From contig CAADRB010000026.1 of NCBI GenBank assembly GCA_900708905.1, forward strand, positions 705,376-769,375: a DNA stretch of 64,000 nt. Reading direction: 5' to 3'. Position numbers and translations under genes: made by a program. Origin of the DNA: Hymenolepis diminuta (lineage: Eukaryota > Platyhelminthes > Cestoda > Cyclophyllidea > Hymenolepididae). Below are positions 47,501 through 60,000 of the stretch, piece by piece. The notes below the pieces were generated by a model that saw nothing but the letters and a program-made list of their open reading frames with translations, did no database searches and had not been told where the DNA came from. How positions within the stretch are numbered: the first letter of the stretch is position 1; every line of letters begins with the position of its first letter.

Positions 47501-49430
47501 TCGCATAAGATAAATTTTTCAAGTGCACTGCAGTCGCTAACAGAATCTATAAAATAATAAGAAAATTCTTCAATTGGTCAGTAAATAGAACATTTCAACA
47601 GGCTCGATCAAAATCGCGACCATCATCTCTTAAAGCTCTGTTTGGCTTTGAGGAAGAGTAAAAGAAGTTGCATTGAACTCAAATCACATATAGTCTGTTT
47701 TTCACAGCTTTCGACTACTAACTGTTGATCTCTATAGTTAAACAAAATATTCATTAAAGATGACATTTAATATTTATGATTTAATACTCGGTAGTAGCTC
47801 GCTGGAGAGTTTTGAACATTTTATCTGTGGGAGCATACGGTATTCTCCACCCCCAGTTCTGGATGACATGGAAACGCTTAGCGTGCCATAGAGCAGTTGG
47901 GATCCAACGAGCCTGAACACCATCACCCTCAGCATTGCTAACAGGGATTTGGGCTCGATGCACTGCCAATGCTGCTAGTCTTTGAGGTCGGCGACGAAAA
48001 CGACGACACTTCTTGGCGTGATCAACAAGCTTCTTGCTTAACTACAAAGAGGAAGAAGGTTAAGTTCAAGTTAAACAGATAATAATTCCATTTGCGTAGC
48101 TAACTAGCATGTGACATGCATTTAGGAGGAGAGTATCTGAATGTATGACTGTCTGTTTTATAAATACGCTCCCACTGAAATAATAGAGTTTACCCAATGG
48201 ATCCCACTTAAAATTCAACTGTCAAATTAACAGCGTTCTCCCTAATACCCTTATTTTGTCTTCGACTCAAGTACATAGGATTAATTGGCTTACCTCAAGC
48301 TTGATCAACCCCCTATAACTATTAGAAAAAAAGCTCTCCAGACACTATCTCACATTTGTACCTACCACATAAAGCATCCAGCCCTTGAAGACTTTTAACG
48401 TTCGATACTTTTGAACTTGTAGTTAAATGGGTCCTATGCTATCGACTAGTAGCTAAATCTCAGCAATAGGAAGTAACATTAACTGTGACTTGATATTCCT
48501 GTTTGTATCAGGATATAACTTCTAGAGTCTAGAGACTATTTCGTTTCTTTAAGGTACCAATTAAAAACAAATATGAAGTACATGAACAATCAGGACCAAG
48601 AAGAAACAACCAAAGAATGAAAGAAATGTTCAAGTGGATAAATACATCATGAGTATAAAATGGTCAAATTTGAATTTTTTCAACACAAAAACCCATTAAC
48701 AAGGGATTAAAAAACAGTAAGGCACAACCATTGCTTTAATGTTTTACGGTACCGGATGTGTGTTTTCGTATATTAATTGAAGAGAAATGCATTAATAAAA
48801 AGGAACTTCAGAACTAAACATTACAAGTAAACTACTGGAAATGAATATGTAAATACAAAAAAATATTGATCAAGTTATTGTTAAGACTCAAATAATTCCC
48901 ATTATTACATGGCCTCCATAACAAAATACTTCGAATCCTAAATTAATAGACTAAGGACAAACTTAACTAGCTCGACAGAAACCTAAATAGAAATGGTTTT
49001 CAAATACGAACTAAATAAAAAACTGCTTGCAAACTCTTTTCTCCAATAATCCTTAACTCGAAGACTAAATCCGAGGCTACAACGACACTATTGCATAATA
49101 AATTTGCAAATAAACAGACTTCTCACGTATATGCTTAGCCTAAGTTGACTTATAAGTTAATGTTTTTAAATGAAGGGAAGTTACACTTTGAGCGACCCCC
49201 TGATGCAGACGTCTTGGAAGGCGTTGAACTTTGTGGCTAGCGGCACGTCTACGAAGGCGGACGGGAAGTCGTTGAAGTGGAGCGACGGCTCGTGCCGTTG
49301 CTATGTGAAGAGAGGATTCACAAACCATCATTTCTGCCGACCTGGCTGCCAACAGACGCAACACGTCCACATTTACTGCATTTTCTTCCGTCTCATTAGG
49401 GAGGTTCTGTATCGAATCGGAAGGATTCAT
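38280..49430 (-). CDS. POP1: Ribonuclease P/MRP protein subunit POP1
   Basis: Seven exons (49430-49185, 48041-47788, 46258-45626, 45547-45352, 44282-43927, 41059-40774, 38576-38280) join with matching phases to 755 residues. POP1 is the largest protein of nuclear RNase P and RNase MRP, binding the RNA subunit during tRNA 5' processing and rRNA maturation. Seen: the basic N-terminal signature RRRAASHKVQRLPRRL (60-75), an arginine-rich stretch and WHAKRFH (134-140), VVWFWLHP in exon 3, the POPLD domain with GWDIVLP (467-473) and VYRGIRVGG (504-512), and a C-terminal block with RKLIGYVDEGGYAFSHG. Vertebrate POP1 is about 1000 residues; this one lacks much of the variable linker sequence. Identity is firm; exon edges were chosen by phase and consensus. 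Confidence 0.92.
38577..40773 (-). other. POP1 intron 6
   Basis: 2197 bp. It holds a fragment of repeat C (38725-38785, with CTCTTGGTGTTCTGCTC) and a repeat-D copy (39420-39620). No exon was seen. Confidence 0.7.
39420..39620 (+). repeat. Repeat D, copy 1
   Basis: It shares ACTGTTTACATACTAGCTGG, AATTGATTGCCTATCTGGTT, CAGTGCTCC and TTTTATGAATTCT in order with 46625-46810 (about 75-80% in the first block). Confidence 0.55.
40774..41059 (-). CDS. POP1: POP1 exon 6
   Basis: Residues 562-657. A TTTTAAG acceptor restores phase with a glycine codon. It contains KRRARIKFRCSPPTTRDWLE and DLPRALVM and ends at an ATG/GTAGGT donor. The acceptor has a poor pyrimidine tract, so the exact 5' edge is the least certain in this gene. 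Confidence 0.8.
42340..42490 (+). repeat. SINE-like copy
   Basis: GATTGATGCTCATGGGTACG, a GGCAATGGTTAAATTTGGTC stretch and a TAGTAAAACGCGAGTTTCTT block follow the order of the 13695 and 22100 copies. Confidence 0.45.
42530..42790 (-). repeat. Repeat C, degenerate copy
   Basis: The minus strand retains AACTCTTGCGTTCTACTCTT, a GTTGTTGTTAACGG block, and the TTCTCTCTCGAATC stretch at the family positions, but is heavily diverged. Confidence 0.4.
43927..44282 (-). CDS. POP1: POP1 exon 5 (POPLD domain)
   Basis: Residues 444-561. GIPLILIQN, GWDIVLPRQLL and FVVACVYRGIRVGGLRDQ are the POPLD hallmarks. The donor follows GAAAAGGG (GTAAGC), phase 2. Confidence 0.9.
44283..45351 (-). other. POP1 intron 4
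   Basis: 1069 bp, no feature recognised. Confidence 0.7.
45352..45547 (-). CDS. POP1: POP1 exon 4
   Basis: Residues 378-443, after a 78 bp intron. The segment (LKLFNRNWLIPEPKVGEEP) belongs to the weakly conserved linker before POPLD. It ends AAT/GTGAGT, phase 0. Confidence 0.85.
45626..46258 (-). CDS. POP1: POP1 exon 3 (longest)
   Basis: Residues 167-377. It reads DRCMLIDHGYLNCFALTG, the continuation of the conserved block begun in exon 2, then GPVHQLESG, VVWFWLHPSMSSHSW and MKLIGPFSHQILTDIL, as in the family's central region. The acceptor is TTCACTTTTTAG and the donor AATAG/GTGAGT. Confidence 0.9.
46625..46810 (+). repeat. Repeat D, copy 2
   Basis: ACTGTTTATATACAGCTAGG, AATTGATTGGCTATCTGATT, CAGTGCTCC and TTTTATGAATTCT align with copy 1. 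The 3' halves differ by indels. Confidence 0.55.
47265..47400 (-). repeat. Repeat D, copy 3
   Basis: The minus strand reads TTTATACATAGCCAGGATAT, then GGGATTGATTTTCTGCCTAG and TTGATTAGT, matching the core of copies 1 and 2. Confidence 0.45.
47788..48041 (-). CDS. POP1: POP1 exon 2
   Basis: Residues 83-166 and two bases. The TTCCTCTTTGTAG acceptor opens into an arginine-rich stretch (RRFRRRPQRL). It contains TALWHAKRFHV and GWRIPYAPTDKMF, highly characteristic of POP1. It ends GA/GTATTA in phase 2. Confidence 0.9.
48042..49184 (-). other. POP1 intron 1
   Basis: 1143 bp, AT-rich, no feature recognised. Confidence 0.7.
49185..49430 (-). CDS. POP1: POP1 exon 1
   Basis: It encodes residues 1-82. 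The ATG directly follows a TTTTTCTCATTCTCAG acceptor, so the exon begins at the start codon itself. The donor is AAAGT/GTAACT. It contains the basic SHKVQRLPRRL motif that fixes the frame. Confidence 0.85.
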
Positions 49431-49446
49431 CTGAGAATGAGAAAAA
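49431..49446 (-). promoter_or_regulatory. Splice acceptor abutting the POP1 ATG
   Basis: The minus strand reads CTTTTTCTCATTCTCAG immediately before ATG, a strong acceptor with no coding need for an upstream exon. It is either the end of a 5'-UTR intron or a spliced-leader trans-splice site. Confidence 0.55.
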
Positions 49447-50954
49447 GGATATTGGAGAGTAAATGCACATTGGACGATATCAAAAAAGTGGTGCAGTTTT
49501 TTCATTGGACAGTAGTGAATGAGCCAATTAGTACAGTTTGTGTGTTAATCCCCTTATTGGATAAGATAAAATTTTAGTTTCAAATGATTGGCTGTTAACT
49601 TGACGCATAATCACAATTGCATTACATTTTAAGGTTAATAGAATCAGCAAATCGATTAAATAATTTAATTTCACCATCTAATATTGACTTGAAAATATAA
49701 TTGTACTGGTAACTTTCCGGAAGTACACCCTTAATCTAATCGGTAGTGAGTGATAAAACGAAAACAGATCTATTCATTACTTAAAATCCCAGGAGGGTTA
49801 GCAGAATTTCTCCCATCAGTGCAAGTTATACAAAACTGTGAATAAAGCAGAGACGATTTGTAAAATATGAACGGCACTTAATGTACTGTGAAGTTTAAAA
49901 TTTGTATAGTACCTATGGAAACAGATGCCCCTAGTCAAATTTGTCAAATTCCAAACTCTGGTCTCTGCTGAAGGACAGTAGAATGGCCGAAAAACCCATA
50001 TGTAACCAACTTTTGGCAAATTTATTGCCAGAAAAGGCTCCAGCTTAGATATCATAAACATAGGACAGAGAGAATAGACTAAGCTATTGCCTTTCCAAGC
50101 TTTACGAATTTCACCGCCACAAAATAGAAAGGGAATATAAGCAATGGTAGAGTATTAATAATTAGGAGTTATAGAAAGAGCATCTACGTCCTAACTAGAA
50201 ATTGAAAATTGACTATTAACTAAAGCAACGTTCAATGACAAGTAGTTAAACAACGTGGGAAATCGATAAACAGTTTAAAAGCCGAGTCGTAGGTATGACG
50301 GAGGTAAAAAACTGAGAGAGGTCGATAAACGAACTAATGTAACAGGCAATAAGGATACCACTGATCAATCTTAACCAACAAGTGACCAATGCACTCACTG
50401 AATACACGTGATGGGGTTCGAACCTACGTCATCTGTTAAGCAAATTCTGTACCAAAAACTCATATTCGCTCTCCGATTGCGGGTCTTTTCAATTTAATAT
50501 CTCAAAAGATGGGATTTTAGAGTTATATCAAAGTAATATCAATCTTCATGTAGTGTCAAATCTGGGGAATTGCACCCTCAACTACTAATAAATACACATG
50601 TAAAAGCACTCAAATGTGAATCAAACAAACAAGCAAACACAATCTAGACAGTAAAAAAAGAAAAGAAAGAAAAGAACACCCCAGAACGCATACATCTCTC
50701 ACGTCTATGCGAAATGGCATGTATGTGTATATTTGTCATCAAATAGATAGAATTAGCTCATACGACTGGGTGGAGAGGAGTGGGGATTAACAATAGATTG
50801 GGAGAGACAGCAAAGCAGAATATAAACGAGAGGGAGACGGGGAAAGATAGACAGTTCATAAAAATTGTCAAGGGTGGAAAGACAGTGCTGTATTAACTTT
50901 GCTATTGCCTCTCTCACGCAAACACACACCCTTCCTGCTGTGCAATACGGCCCA
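49447..50954. other. Gap between POP1 and the HECT gene
   Basis: About 1.5 kb. It should contain the 3' UTR of the HECT gene (upper end) and the POP1 promoter. A SINE-like copy lies at 50360-50470 and a purine-rich tract (AAAGAAAAGAAAG) near 50653-50680. Confidence 0.6.
50360..50470 (-). repeat. SINE-like copy with intact B box
   Basis: The minus strand reads TTGCTTAACAGATGACGTAG, then GGTTCGAACCCC, which fits the tRNA/pol III B-box consensus (GGTTCGANNCC; 50415-50424). This member makes a tRNA origin of the family likely. It does not fold into a tRNA cloverleaf that I can draw. Confidence 0.55.
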
Positions 50955-51075
50955 TTAGAACATGCCAAAACCTTTGGAGTAGTCAATAGCTGTCCGTAGA
51001 CAACGTTCCAACTTCTCTTGACTTGAATATTCTGGCAACAATAGGACGTTGAAACAAGTATGCGCTGTCGGCAGT
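50955..51075 (-). CDS. UBE3A: HECT gene last exon with catalytic cysteine
   Basis: 40 codons and a TAA stop: [18 protein letters not shown], then [14 protein letters not shown]. The true frame differs from the longer open frame that overlaps it (50753-51136). The acceptor is CTTTCCTTCTAG. Confidence 0.92.
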
Positions 51076-54000
51076 CTAGAAGGAAAGACAAATAGGGATT
51101 AAAACCATGCACATGTTCTCGTGATTGAAAAATCAATCAAATAATGCAAGTTTAGACTCTGAAAGTGCGCATGAATGCTTTCAAAACTACCTTAATAAGA
51201 ATGCCTCTTCATTTCCAGCCGTCTCATCATATTAACTAATCCCTTTCTCAATTGACTTAGTCGAAACCACTAACTCCTAACTATATCACATCTTTAATGT
51301 GCATACATTGAACACATAAAAATAGTGAATAGGTTTGATTAATATCAGAAGCCTAACAAAAGAAATATCGGAAAATAATGGACCCTTCAATTTAATTATT
51401 TAAAATAGCCAATGAATGCAAAAAGAAACAGAAATTCAACATTAGTATTGCCAATTTCCTACGTGTTTGTTTCTTCTAAGCTAAAAATTGAAGTGATAGG
51501 ACATCAACAAACTCAAGGTTGCAGAGTCCACATTTTGTAGCAAGAAAATTCACATCTCATTGGCGGTCTCCAAGTTTCCCATAATTTTTTTCAATACGTA
51601 GGCAGAGCTACTCTTGACGTCTTGACAATCTGGACGAAAATTCTAATTGACGCAGTTGTGGGTTGACTTCCAAACGTCAATTGGATGAGAACGTCTTTAA
51701 TTCCTCTATATATGTGAGCCAGCAAGCACATGGCTAGTGAAGAATTAGGAGTAAGCTAAGCTAGCAATCTTATTAGCCAAAAACAGAAACATACAGAGTG
51801 GAACAGTGGGGAAGTTAATACCCAGTTTATATACATATATATTTATAATTATATATAATGTTCTTCGATAGATCAGAGGTTTGCGGTTATCAGGTAAGAT
51901 GGCTCCCCTCACATTTTTGTTTGTTAGTCCCCAATTACTATCTTTCATAGGTCATACAGACTTTATGCCCCTTCACATTAACTTGCCCTATCCATATGAT
52001 GTACCTTAGTAAGATTCCATTTAGATTACGCTTCTTACAATTCATATAGTCTTAAATCAATACGTCTTGGTGAGACTGGACTGCTATCTATCCTCTCACT
52101 CTGGGTCCGAGCAATATGTGATCGACACCTGGATCATAGCAGTAGAGCGACGTTACATTAAAAATTTTGTTCTTGTTCTGCCATTAAGTAAAGGTGATCA
52201 CCAACCTGTCAGAGTCAGGTCCCTGCCTAGCAATGACGAATTTCATGCGAGACATGCCCCCGACAGGAATACGATCAGTTCCAGTGGCGAATTGGAGGAG
52301 CCTGCGTTGTTCTTCCTCGGACATGGAATGTACTACCGACCAGAATTGACGAATAATGGGCGTCTCAGTGTTGTAGTCACCCTCGTACTCTGTCACTCGC
52401 TCCAGTTCATTGAAATCGTAGTTCTATTAGGGACAGAAGATAAAAATGACAGTTTAGATGAATTTTTTTCAATCCTCTCCATTTTGGATAAAGACCAACG
52501 TTAAGTCATATTAGCTGATAGCCAATTTTTACTTTTACAAGTTAAGTAACTTTCATAAAGAAGATGTACGGCATAGTATCTTAACAGATGACGTCTTTAA
52601 AGCACAGAGAATTTTTTCCTAACGCCTCAAAAATGATTAATAATCGACTTGGTGTTTGATATTTAACAATTAGAGTGACAAACATTAAATCGTTTCACTT
52701 GGCATGAAAAATAGACGAAAAAAAGATAATCAAAATACGTATTCGTCCGATTCCTTAATACAAGTAAATTTTTTATAATGGCACAGATATTATATAGCCA
52801 ATATCACCGCTGATGTAATTCAAGTTATCCGTATGGCACTGATAGGTGTCCTCTAAGGTAATATTATGACTGTAAATGATTAAAATCCAAAACAGGAGGA
52901 AAACAGAAAACCTGTGACTCAAACACTGTTTACTTTAAAGAAAATACCTTCGATTTTTTTATAGATTTATACCAAAAAGAAATGATTGGCTGCCCGATCA
53001 GACAATAATTGCAGAATTTCTAGACTTCGGTGTATAAATCTAAAAAATCGATAATGTAGAGAACGAGGATTGAAGTCCGATTAGGCATATTTTAACAAAA
53101 ATCGATTTTTCGTTTTAGCCCTTTTATAAACTTTTCTTTTAACTTTTTTTTAGAGAAGAAAGCTAATTTCTTATTCCCAGGAAATCCACGTTTAAATAAG
53201 ACAGAGGTCTGTTGAAGAAAATAATTTCCCAACACTTCCCTTAGGCAGGAGCATCTCCCACTCCACTACTACTCTATATCTCTCTCTTATTACAGTTGGT
53301 CATTTCGTAAACGGAAATTTAAATAAGAAAAATCTGAAACACGTCTATTTATCTTCAATGTCATAAGTTTTTTAAAATCAACTAGATATTCAGCTAAAAA
53401 ATTCTCAACCGAAAGTTCCTTTTCTCGAGAGATCTATGGATTTCAATACAAGAATCTGAGAAATACTCTCTGGTACACAAACATGTTTAACACGATTGGT
53501 TGGTAGCACTGCAATAACCAGTAAAAAGAATAATATTTATAGAGAGCATTCAAATTAACTTATAAGACAGGAACATTATTTTTGAATAATTGATCGTAAC
53601 ATAAAGGAATTCATTGATCAGCAAATACTTTTGAGATATTTGAGTGATGACAACGAGGCTCACAGTAGACATTGCAGCGTCCAAAACCCATCATTTCATA
53701 TTTGTACACAATCTATTTATTTTTAACAAAATTACTTTCCCATATTGCACAATAATCTTCGTTTCCAAAATAATCTGTTATTTATTTGGTGTTTTGTTTG
53801 ACTGACGTCAGCAGTGTGCATAATGAATGTGCAAAAATGTGGTGCTGTATTTATTTTGATTAAAGCAGTCCCGACCGCACCCTTTGTCTTTAAATCAGGA
53901 GATCGAAAAGTAATTCCCAATAAAGAACTCCAGACGCTTAAATGTTCAAGGACGTGCTGAATTGTCGACAAGCAATCAAGGTCAGAAACCAGTCGGTGGA

Positions 54001-57000
54001 TAGTTGGGAGAGATCATTAGAAAAGTGCTCTCTCAGATCGATTCAAAAATCATCGAGAACCGTCACGCAAAAGGACAGATTCTATACTAGAGTTCAGAGT
54101 GGTAAAGGAATCTGCAGACAAATATGATGATTTGTTAACAAGTTTCTAGCTGTCTGTCTAGCTTTTGCTGCCAGAAAAATGAACCAAACTAAATTTGGGA
54201 TTATCACTGAGACTTTATGATAGTGTTTACTGCCTGAATTTTTGCTTCATCATCTAGTTTAAACTAAAATAAGGTAAAGAGAGTCTTTTATCTTTCAAGT
54301 CAGATGTAGTAAAACCGAAGGTTATTAGTGCGTTAATCAATTCGACTGCTCTAATTGCCTCTGCTCAATAGGTGAGAGGGTTGTGAGATGTGTTTCTTGT
54401 AAATGGCTCCAGAATACATGCTCTCTCCCCAAACCAAGTACTGTTAACACTCCCCTTAAGTGAGCGTGGAGTTTTTGAATCAAACCGCAACACATCAACG
54501 TACCTGACTCCCAAGAAGAAGAAGTTCAATCTCAGAGGGAGAGAAGAGATGAAATAGAGGCGTGTCACCCACCACCAAAAGGAAACCTTTCCTGAAGGCA
54601 GCAAATTGCTTCTTTACAGAGGTGTTGAGTAGGAAGTCCACTGTTTTGTCCACAAACTCCTGAAACATAATACGGCAATACGATCATCAGAAAATCGATA
54701 TCATCTAGACAAAAGGGCGAAGGTCATGTACCTGTCGATTTGCCTTAGTAACAGGAATTGAAGCCCCATTAGGAATCAATTCGTGGCTCACTGCCTGACC
54801 AAACATATCCTTGTAATTGACCACAAAGTTGATGCAATGGTCACCTTCAAAATCGTCACCATCATAGTCCAGAAGAGCCTTGCAAGAAAATATGAGTCTT
54901 TTAGGTCAGATACGCAAGCAACCACACCACGAAATTTTTAGGTCAAAAGGAGAAAAGTGTACAAATGCACGGAAAAAAATAAACAACGTCTAACTGGTTT
55001 CTGCTGACTTGACGAAATTTTTATTTTCAAACGGAGAAATTTGTCAACGTTGGCATCAGGCCGAAAAAAGACATATAGCCGGATAAATACACTTAGACTT
55101 TAAGTTAACTTTAGTCAATGGAGGGACAAATACGTATTAACAACTTTTAAGCTTTCCGGAAACTACGATCGCATTTAAGATAATGGTATACAACAACTTA
55201 TTAAAGGGTAAACGTGAGCATAATCTGATAGACTGGCCTGACGTTATGGAATCGAAGTTTGTTGATAGAAATTAATTTTTTTACTATATACAAGGGCTTT
55301 ATAAAATATGGCATGTAATGGATTCTACTGAAAATGAAACAAAGCGATCAAAAGTAAAGATATCATCATCGGAATGTTTCTGGTAGGCCACTTTTGCACT
55401 TACACCTAAACTTAAAACAACCTAAAAATGATCACGTCTCTACAAAAGTAGGTTATTTCAATCACTTTTTTTTCAATTCGTGAATAATGGGTTGAATAGG
55501 TAAATAATAGCATTAATAAACTTAGTATCAGTGAGTACATTTTGTCATTGCATTCTGGTCAGTCTACACATACCACGTTTCAAAATACGTGAGCATGACT
55601 CATCTATTGGCTTGCAAATAGCAACACAAGCCGGACAATTAAAGGATGTCGATCGATTGCCGCGAATGTCATTATTCGCCGTTGACTTACATTCAAATCA
55701 TTTTTACCATTCCTTCTGGGATTAACTTTGTGAATGTGACTGAAAGCTGACAACAGCCCAATTATCTTATAAGGATAGTCAAGCGAATCTTTGATAAAAC
55801 TAGAGAAGACAGATTTAAATCTAAAGCAAAGAAAAATGCATGATTAATAAATGCCAATATAGAATTTATATCTCCGAAAGTGAGTAAAAAAAGACCCTTC
55901 TGATTTTCATATATCAGGGTTTAATGACCCCCCAACTGATGGACATGTACTCATAACACCCGAACGATTGGATACTTAAGTCGCCAAACATATGTAATGT
56001 TTTAAAATGTAGTTCAAATAAAGAATATTTTGGATACTAGTGATCCAATAATGATTAGAATGTCAAATAAAATGACTCGATGTCCAATATTCCACGAAAT
56101 TCCTTTGTTTTCCGTCAGACGGTGCATTGACTTACACATCAATTTGTCTCCTTACGTAGGTCAATAGCAATAAGGTGTAAAATCTTTACCAGTTAAAGAA
56201 TTACGATGAGAACCTATCAAATTGCCAAGCAATTTGAACGCATCTACACCACAATATTGTATCATTGAAGATATCAATCAACGATAAGATTTTTGCTATT
56301 CTCGTCAGCAGGACCCCACTAACGAGAAATGGATGCGTGCACATGCAATTAATCACCATATTAAGGTAAAAGCTATATAATATATTATATTATATATATG
56401 TATTAATAGAGGTAAATTCCCATTCTGTGCTAACGGTAAAAGACGTTTGATTTACTCTCGAAGCATAATGCATAAATGTGCTTGATCACCCTTCCACTGT
56501 GTTTCGTAAGTACTCAGCTTTATTTATAAGTAAGGCAATAATCTCGTGAACCATTCACTTGATTATTGCAACTTACTAATTTATCAGCAAATGGCATCAA
56601 ACATAGGCAAACCATATCTGTGTGGAGCAAATTTGTACTTTTCAATAAAAGTACACAAAATACGTAAGCAAAAGCACGTGAAATAAACTACCTACTCTAA
56701 TGCCCTAGTGAACACTTCAACCGACATTTCACCGCTTAATTTTCTACTGAAGCGCCATTCCAGTTCTTTGTTTGGCGCCTTATGACGCATCCGCTTACTC
56801 ATCGTTTTCATTTCGTCAAAGTATTAACAAGCTAGCCCACAATATGACCATGCACACTTAGTAAGGTCATTCCTTGCTTGTTTGACTGTTTTCTAAGTTT
56901 GCTTATTGATTTGACTCAATTTTTATTTTGCCCTCTGTATAAATTTTCCTTTGGCCTGTAAGTTATTTGTTGATTTTCCCCGTTATCTACCACCTGCTCT

Positions 57001-60000
57001 TTCATAAGTAATCTTCTACGTAGCAACTTTTTCATCTTCTCCTAATGCAAATATTCTGTCATAGTAGTGTTCACAAGTTTTTTTCTATCTGGAATATATT
57101 TATATATGTATGTATAAAAGACGAACCATAGTCAACCCATATCGCCACATCTCACTAAGTCTTCTTTTTTTATTAGTGCTTTAAGTTTAGTAAAAACATG
57201 AAGAGCCCAAGTGTTTACACATTTCATCTTAAGTAAGGATTACCTAGATGAAGATCTAGTTCCATTTCAAAATGCTCACCTGAAGTCCATGAGCCAGAGA
57301 TGGCCATCCATCACTGAGATCCTCCAATCCTGAGGCCAGTTTGCCACACAGTTTGCGGAAAAGAACAGCAGGGAAGTGGATGTCAAGAATAACACTGTTG
57401 TAGATGGCCAGACCAAGAATAGTTCCAATAAGACAGTACTCCCTTTCTAGCTCTTCAGCCATAGGGTTACGATTGAACCAGAAGCATTGAGACTCTTCTT
57501 CAAAGACAAACATGCCTAAAAATAGAATTTATAATGATGTCAGCATTTGCGATGCTAGGCCGCAATTACCCTAGCATCTCGATGCATGTTCGATTTGACT
57601 TGACCTCTATCTTCTCCACATCCATCTTATAATCCCCAGAGAGATATATAACCTATTTGCATAAGTTGAAAATATCAAATTCGCCTTCTTACATCTTGAT
57701 TTTGAAACAAACAGTTAGATGAGTTATATTTTTACCGGAGCTCTATTCTCCAGCATTAGTAATACTTAGGTTACCTTCGACCGTATTTTTAGCTTTTGTC
57801 CCCAGCAATAATCAAATACAGAGAGAGAAGGGAATTACCGTAATCTGGGTTGAAAATGCGTTCCACAATGAGCTGAAAGAACTCCTTACTGGGACCGCCT
57901 TCGTCAATTCCCTGTTCACCATCAAATTCAACGTAAAGCTGCTTCTTTAAGTCACCAACAGCGTCCATTCGAGTTAACTCCAACTGTTTAAAAATGAGAA
58001 AAATAAACAAGCATAACATTTGAATCATACAGTAAACACGAAGGCCAACATTTTAAAGAATTTACGAATAGAACGCGAAAAAATTTGGTAAAAAATTATC
58101 ACAGATGAAACATCGAACATGCTGATCTATTTGTTGTCAATTTGAGACAAAACCCATATCCCAAGCAATGCGGAAGACGCATTGAAAGAATATTCCGAAA
58201 TAGGACTTGCGTCATATTACGACTAATTCCATAATGTCATTCTTTTATAATTTGAAGCGACTACAATTTAAAAATAGAAAGAAGCGTGTCATTGAGTTAC
58301 GAGTTTTCTCCCGTCGGGTTTGAATAAATTACTTGAATTAAAGCAATCACTAGTCAGCGGCAACAAATGATAAGGATTAGCTCTCACTCAAAATTTAACA
58401 TTTTGTACATTTAAAGAACAGAAGAAACATTACTACATTTCATTAACTGAAAAAATTTAGTTGGTTATTAACATCCAATGGAAAACGGTAGGCATTAAGA
58501 ATTTTTGTAGTAGAAATTTGGCGATATTTGTAGTGATCTTATAACTACCTATATTTATTTGTTACCTCTTCATTACTACCCACTATAATACAAAAAAAAT
58601 TACAAATTTTAATTGGGGAAAGCAATTAAAATCGATTAAAAGAAAGTCCAGCAAATGGTAGAGGGAAGAGATCAAAAACATGTTGACCAGCTTCAAGGTA
58701 TCAAAGAATCTTACTTCATTTAATATTTGAATTTGGGTTGTACAAAATTAACGAGATGAATTGCTTGCATTCAAAAATTCGAAGTTCGTGATTTGTCTAC
58801 TGGAGTATAACAAATGCTTGTCTAGGACATACAGTGCTTATTGACCGGATTTCTAATCACGATGGTCCGTCGTGGAACTTCAAATCATTTTTGCTTCCAG
58901 TGATTGAGAAGGCAAGGTGATCATACTTGGTATTCAGTAGCTTAGTCGTAACGTAGTGGAGAAGAGATAGGTAAAAATTTATGTAAGCATAGCTCGTAAG
59001 CTATGTTCACTCAAAGTGAATAAACCTATTTATTACCTCAAAATTGTTTGGAGAATCTTTTCGCCAGTAAAGGCTGAATCACTTTACCAAATGCTGACCT
59101 TATGGAGTAAACGTCTAAAAAATTAAATCATGTCAGAATATACAAGTCAAGTCGGATATATTATCGGCATTGTATGGTATCCAAAAAAAGGTTGATTTGA
59201 TGACCTATATTTCTGTGACTGTGAAAGCAACAAAGCACTCTTTAGGTATTCAAATAACACAGACTAACAAATTGCCTTATAAACACATTGAGTCCCAAGA
59301 GTATGTTTTATTTTACAAAGAAATGAATTAGAAAATACTAGCAAGAATACAGCCCTTTTTGCAGACCTTCATTCAAGATAAAACCGCATTAAGTAACACG
59401 GTTCAAACACTAGGCCCCTAAGCTAAATTCTACAAATATCTTAAGTCTTAAAAAGTCCACTTTTCAAAACAGAAATCTCCAAATTTCACTCCCTTCTTTT
59501 TCCAAAAAATGCAGTATTAAAACGATCGTTTTTTGATCAGATTCACTTAATAAAATGTTAAACCTCTAATTGGTAAGAGGCCAAAACTCATAATTGCCGA
59601 TATTATACAGGTCATTTAAATAAGTGATTATTAAAAGAAAGCTATGATTGGCAAAAGAGTCAGTGCCCGTAATCTTAAGAATTCTATGAGGAAGAGGAGG
59701 TGGGACTTTTACGCCGACATTGTGATCGTCATATTGCTGTCATGTGATGAGAGAAATAAACTAATTAGGATCTTGTAAATCAAGAGACAGAATAAAAAGA
59801 CGACATAGGGAATAAATTTCAAAAATAAATCAAAATTAAATTATAGGGATAGTGGAATGATGAGTAAAAATCAGCGTTACAAATTAACAATATTCGGGGA
59901 AAAAATTATTCATTAAGCTTAATCTAGATAGAGCAAGCATAAAAGGTAAACAAGGCAGAAAAGAATCTCTTTGCTAATAAAGTCCATCAAAAACGGGGTG

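Larger units (their letters stand above)
46259..47787 (-). other. POP1 intron 2
   Basis: 1529 bp. It holds repeat D copies 2 (46625-46810, plus) and 3 (47265-47400, minus), which face each other. Nothing else was recognised. Confidence 0.7.

Noticed and set aside
49170..49577. 135-codon plus-strand open frame opposite POP1 exon 1
   Set aside because: The minus strand encodes the POP1 N-terminal signature and joins exon 2 in phase; the plus frame has no recognisable content.
50360..50470. tRNA gene suggested by GGTTCGAACC
   Set aside because: Only the B-box-like stretch is good; no acceptor stem or anticodon arm could be drawn, and the sequence belongs to the dispersed SINE-like family.
50753..51136. 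127-codon minus-strand open frame over the HECT last exon
   Set aside because: Wrong frame. The frame set by the previous exon's phase gives the catalytic HTCFN and the GFGMF end.
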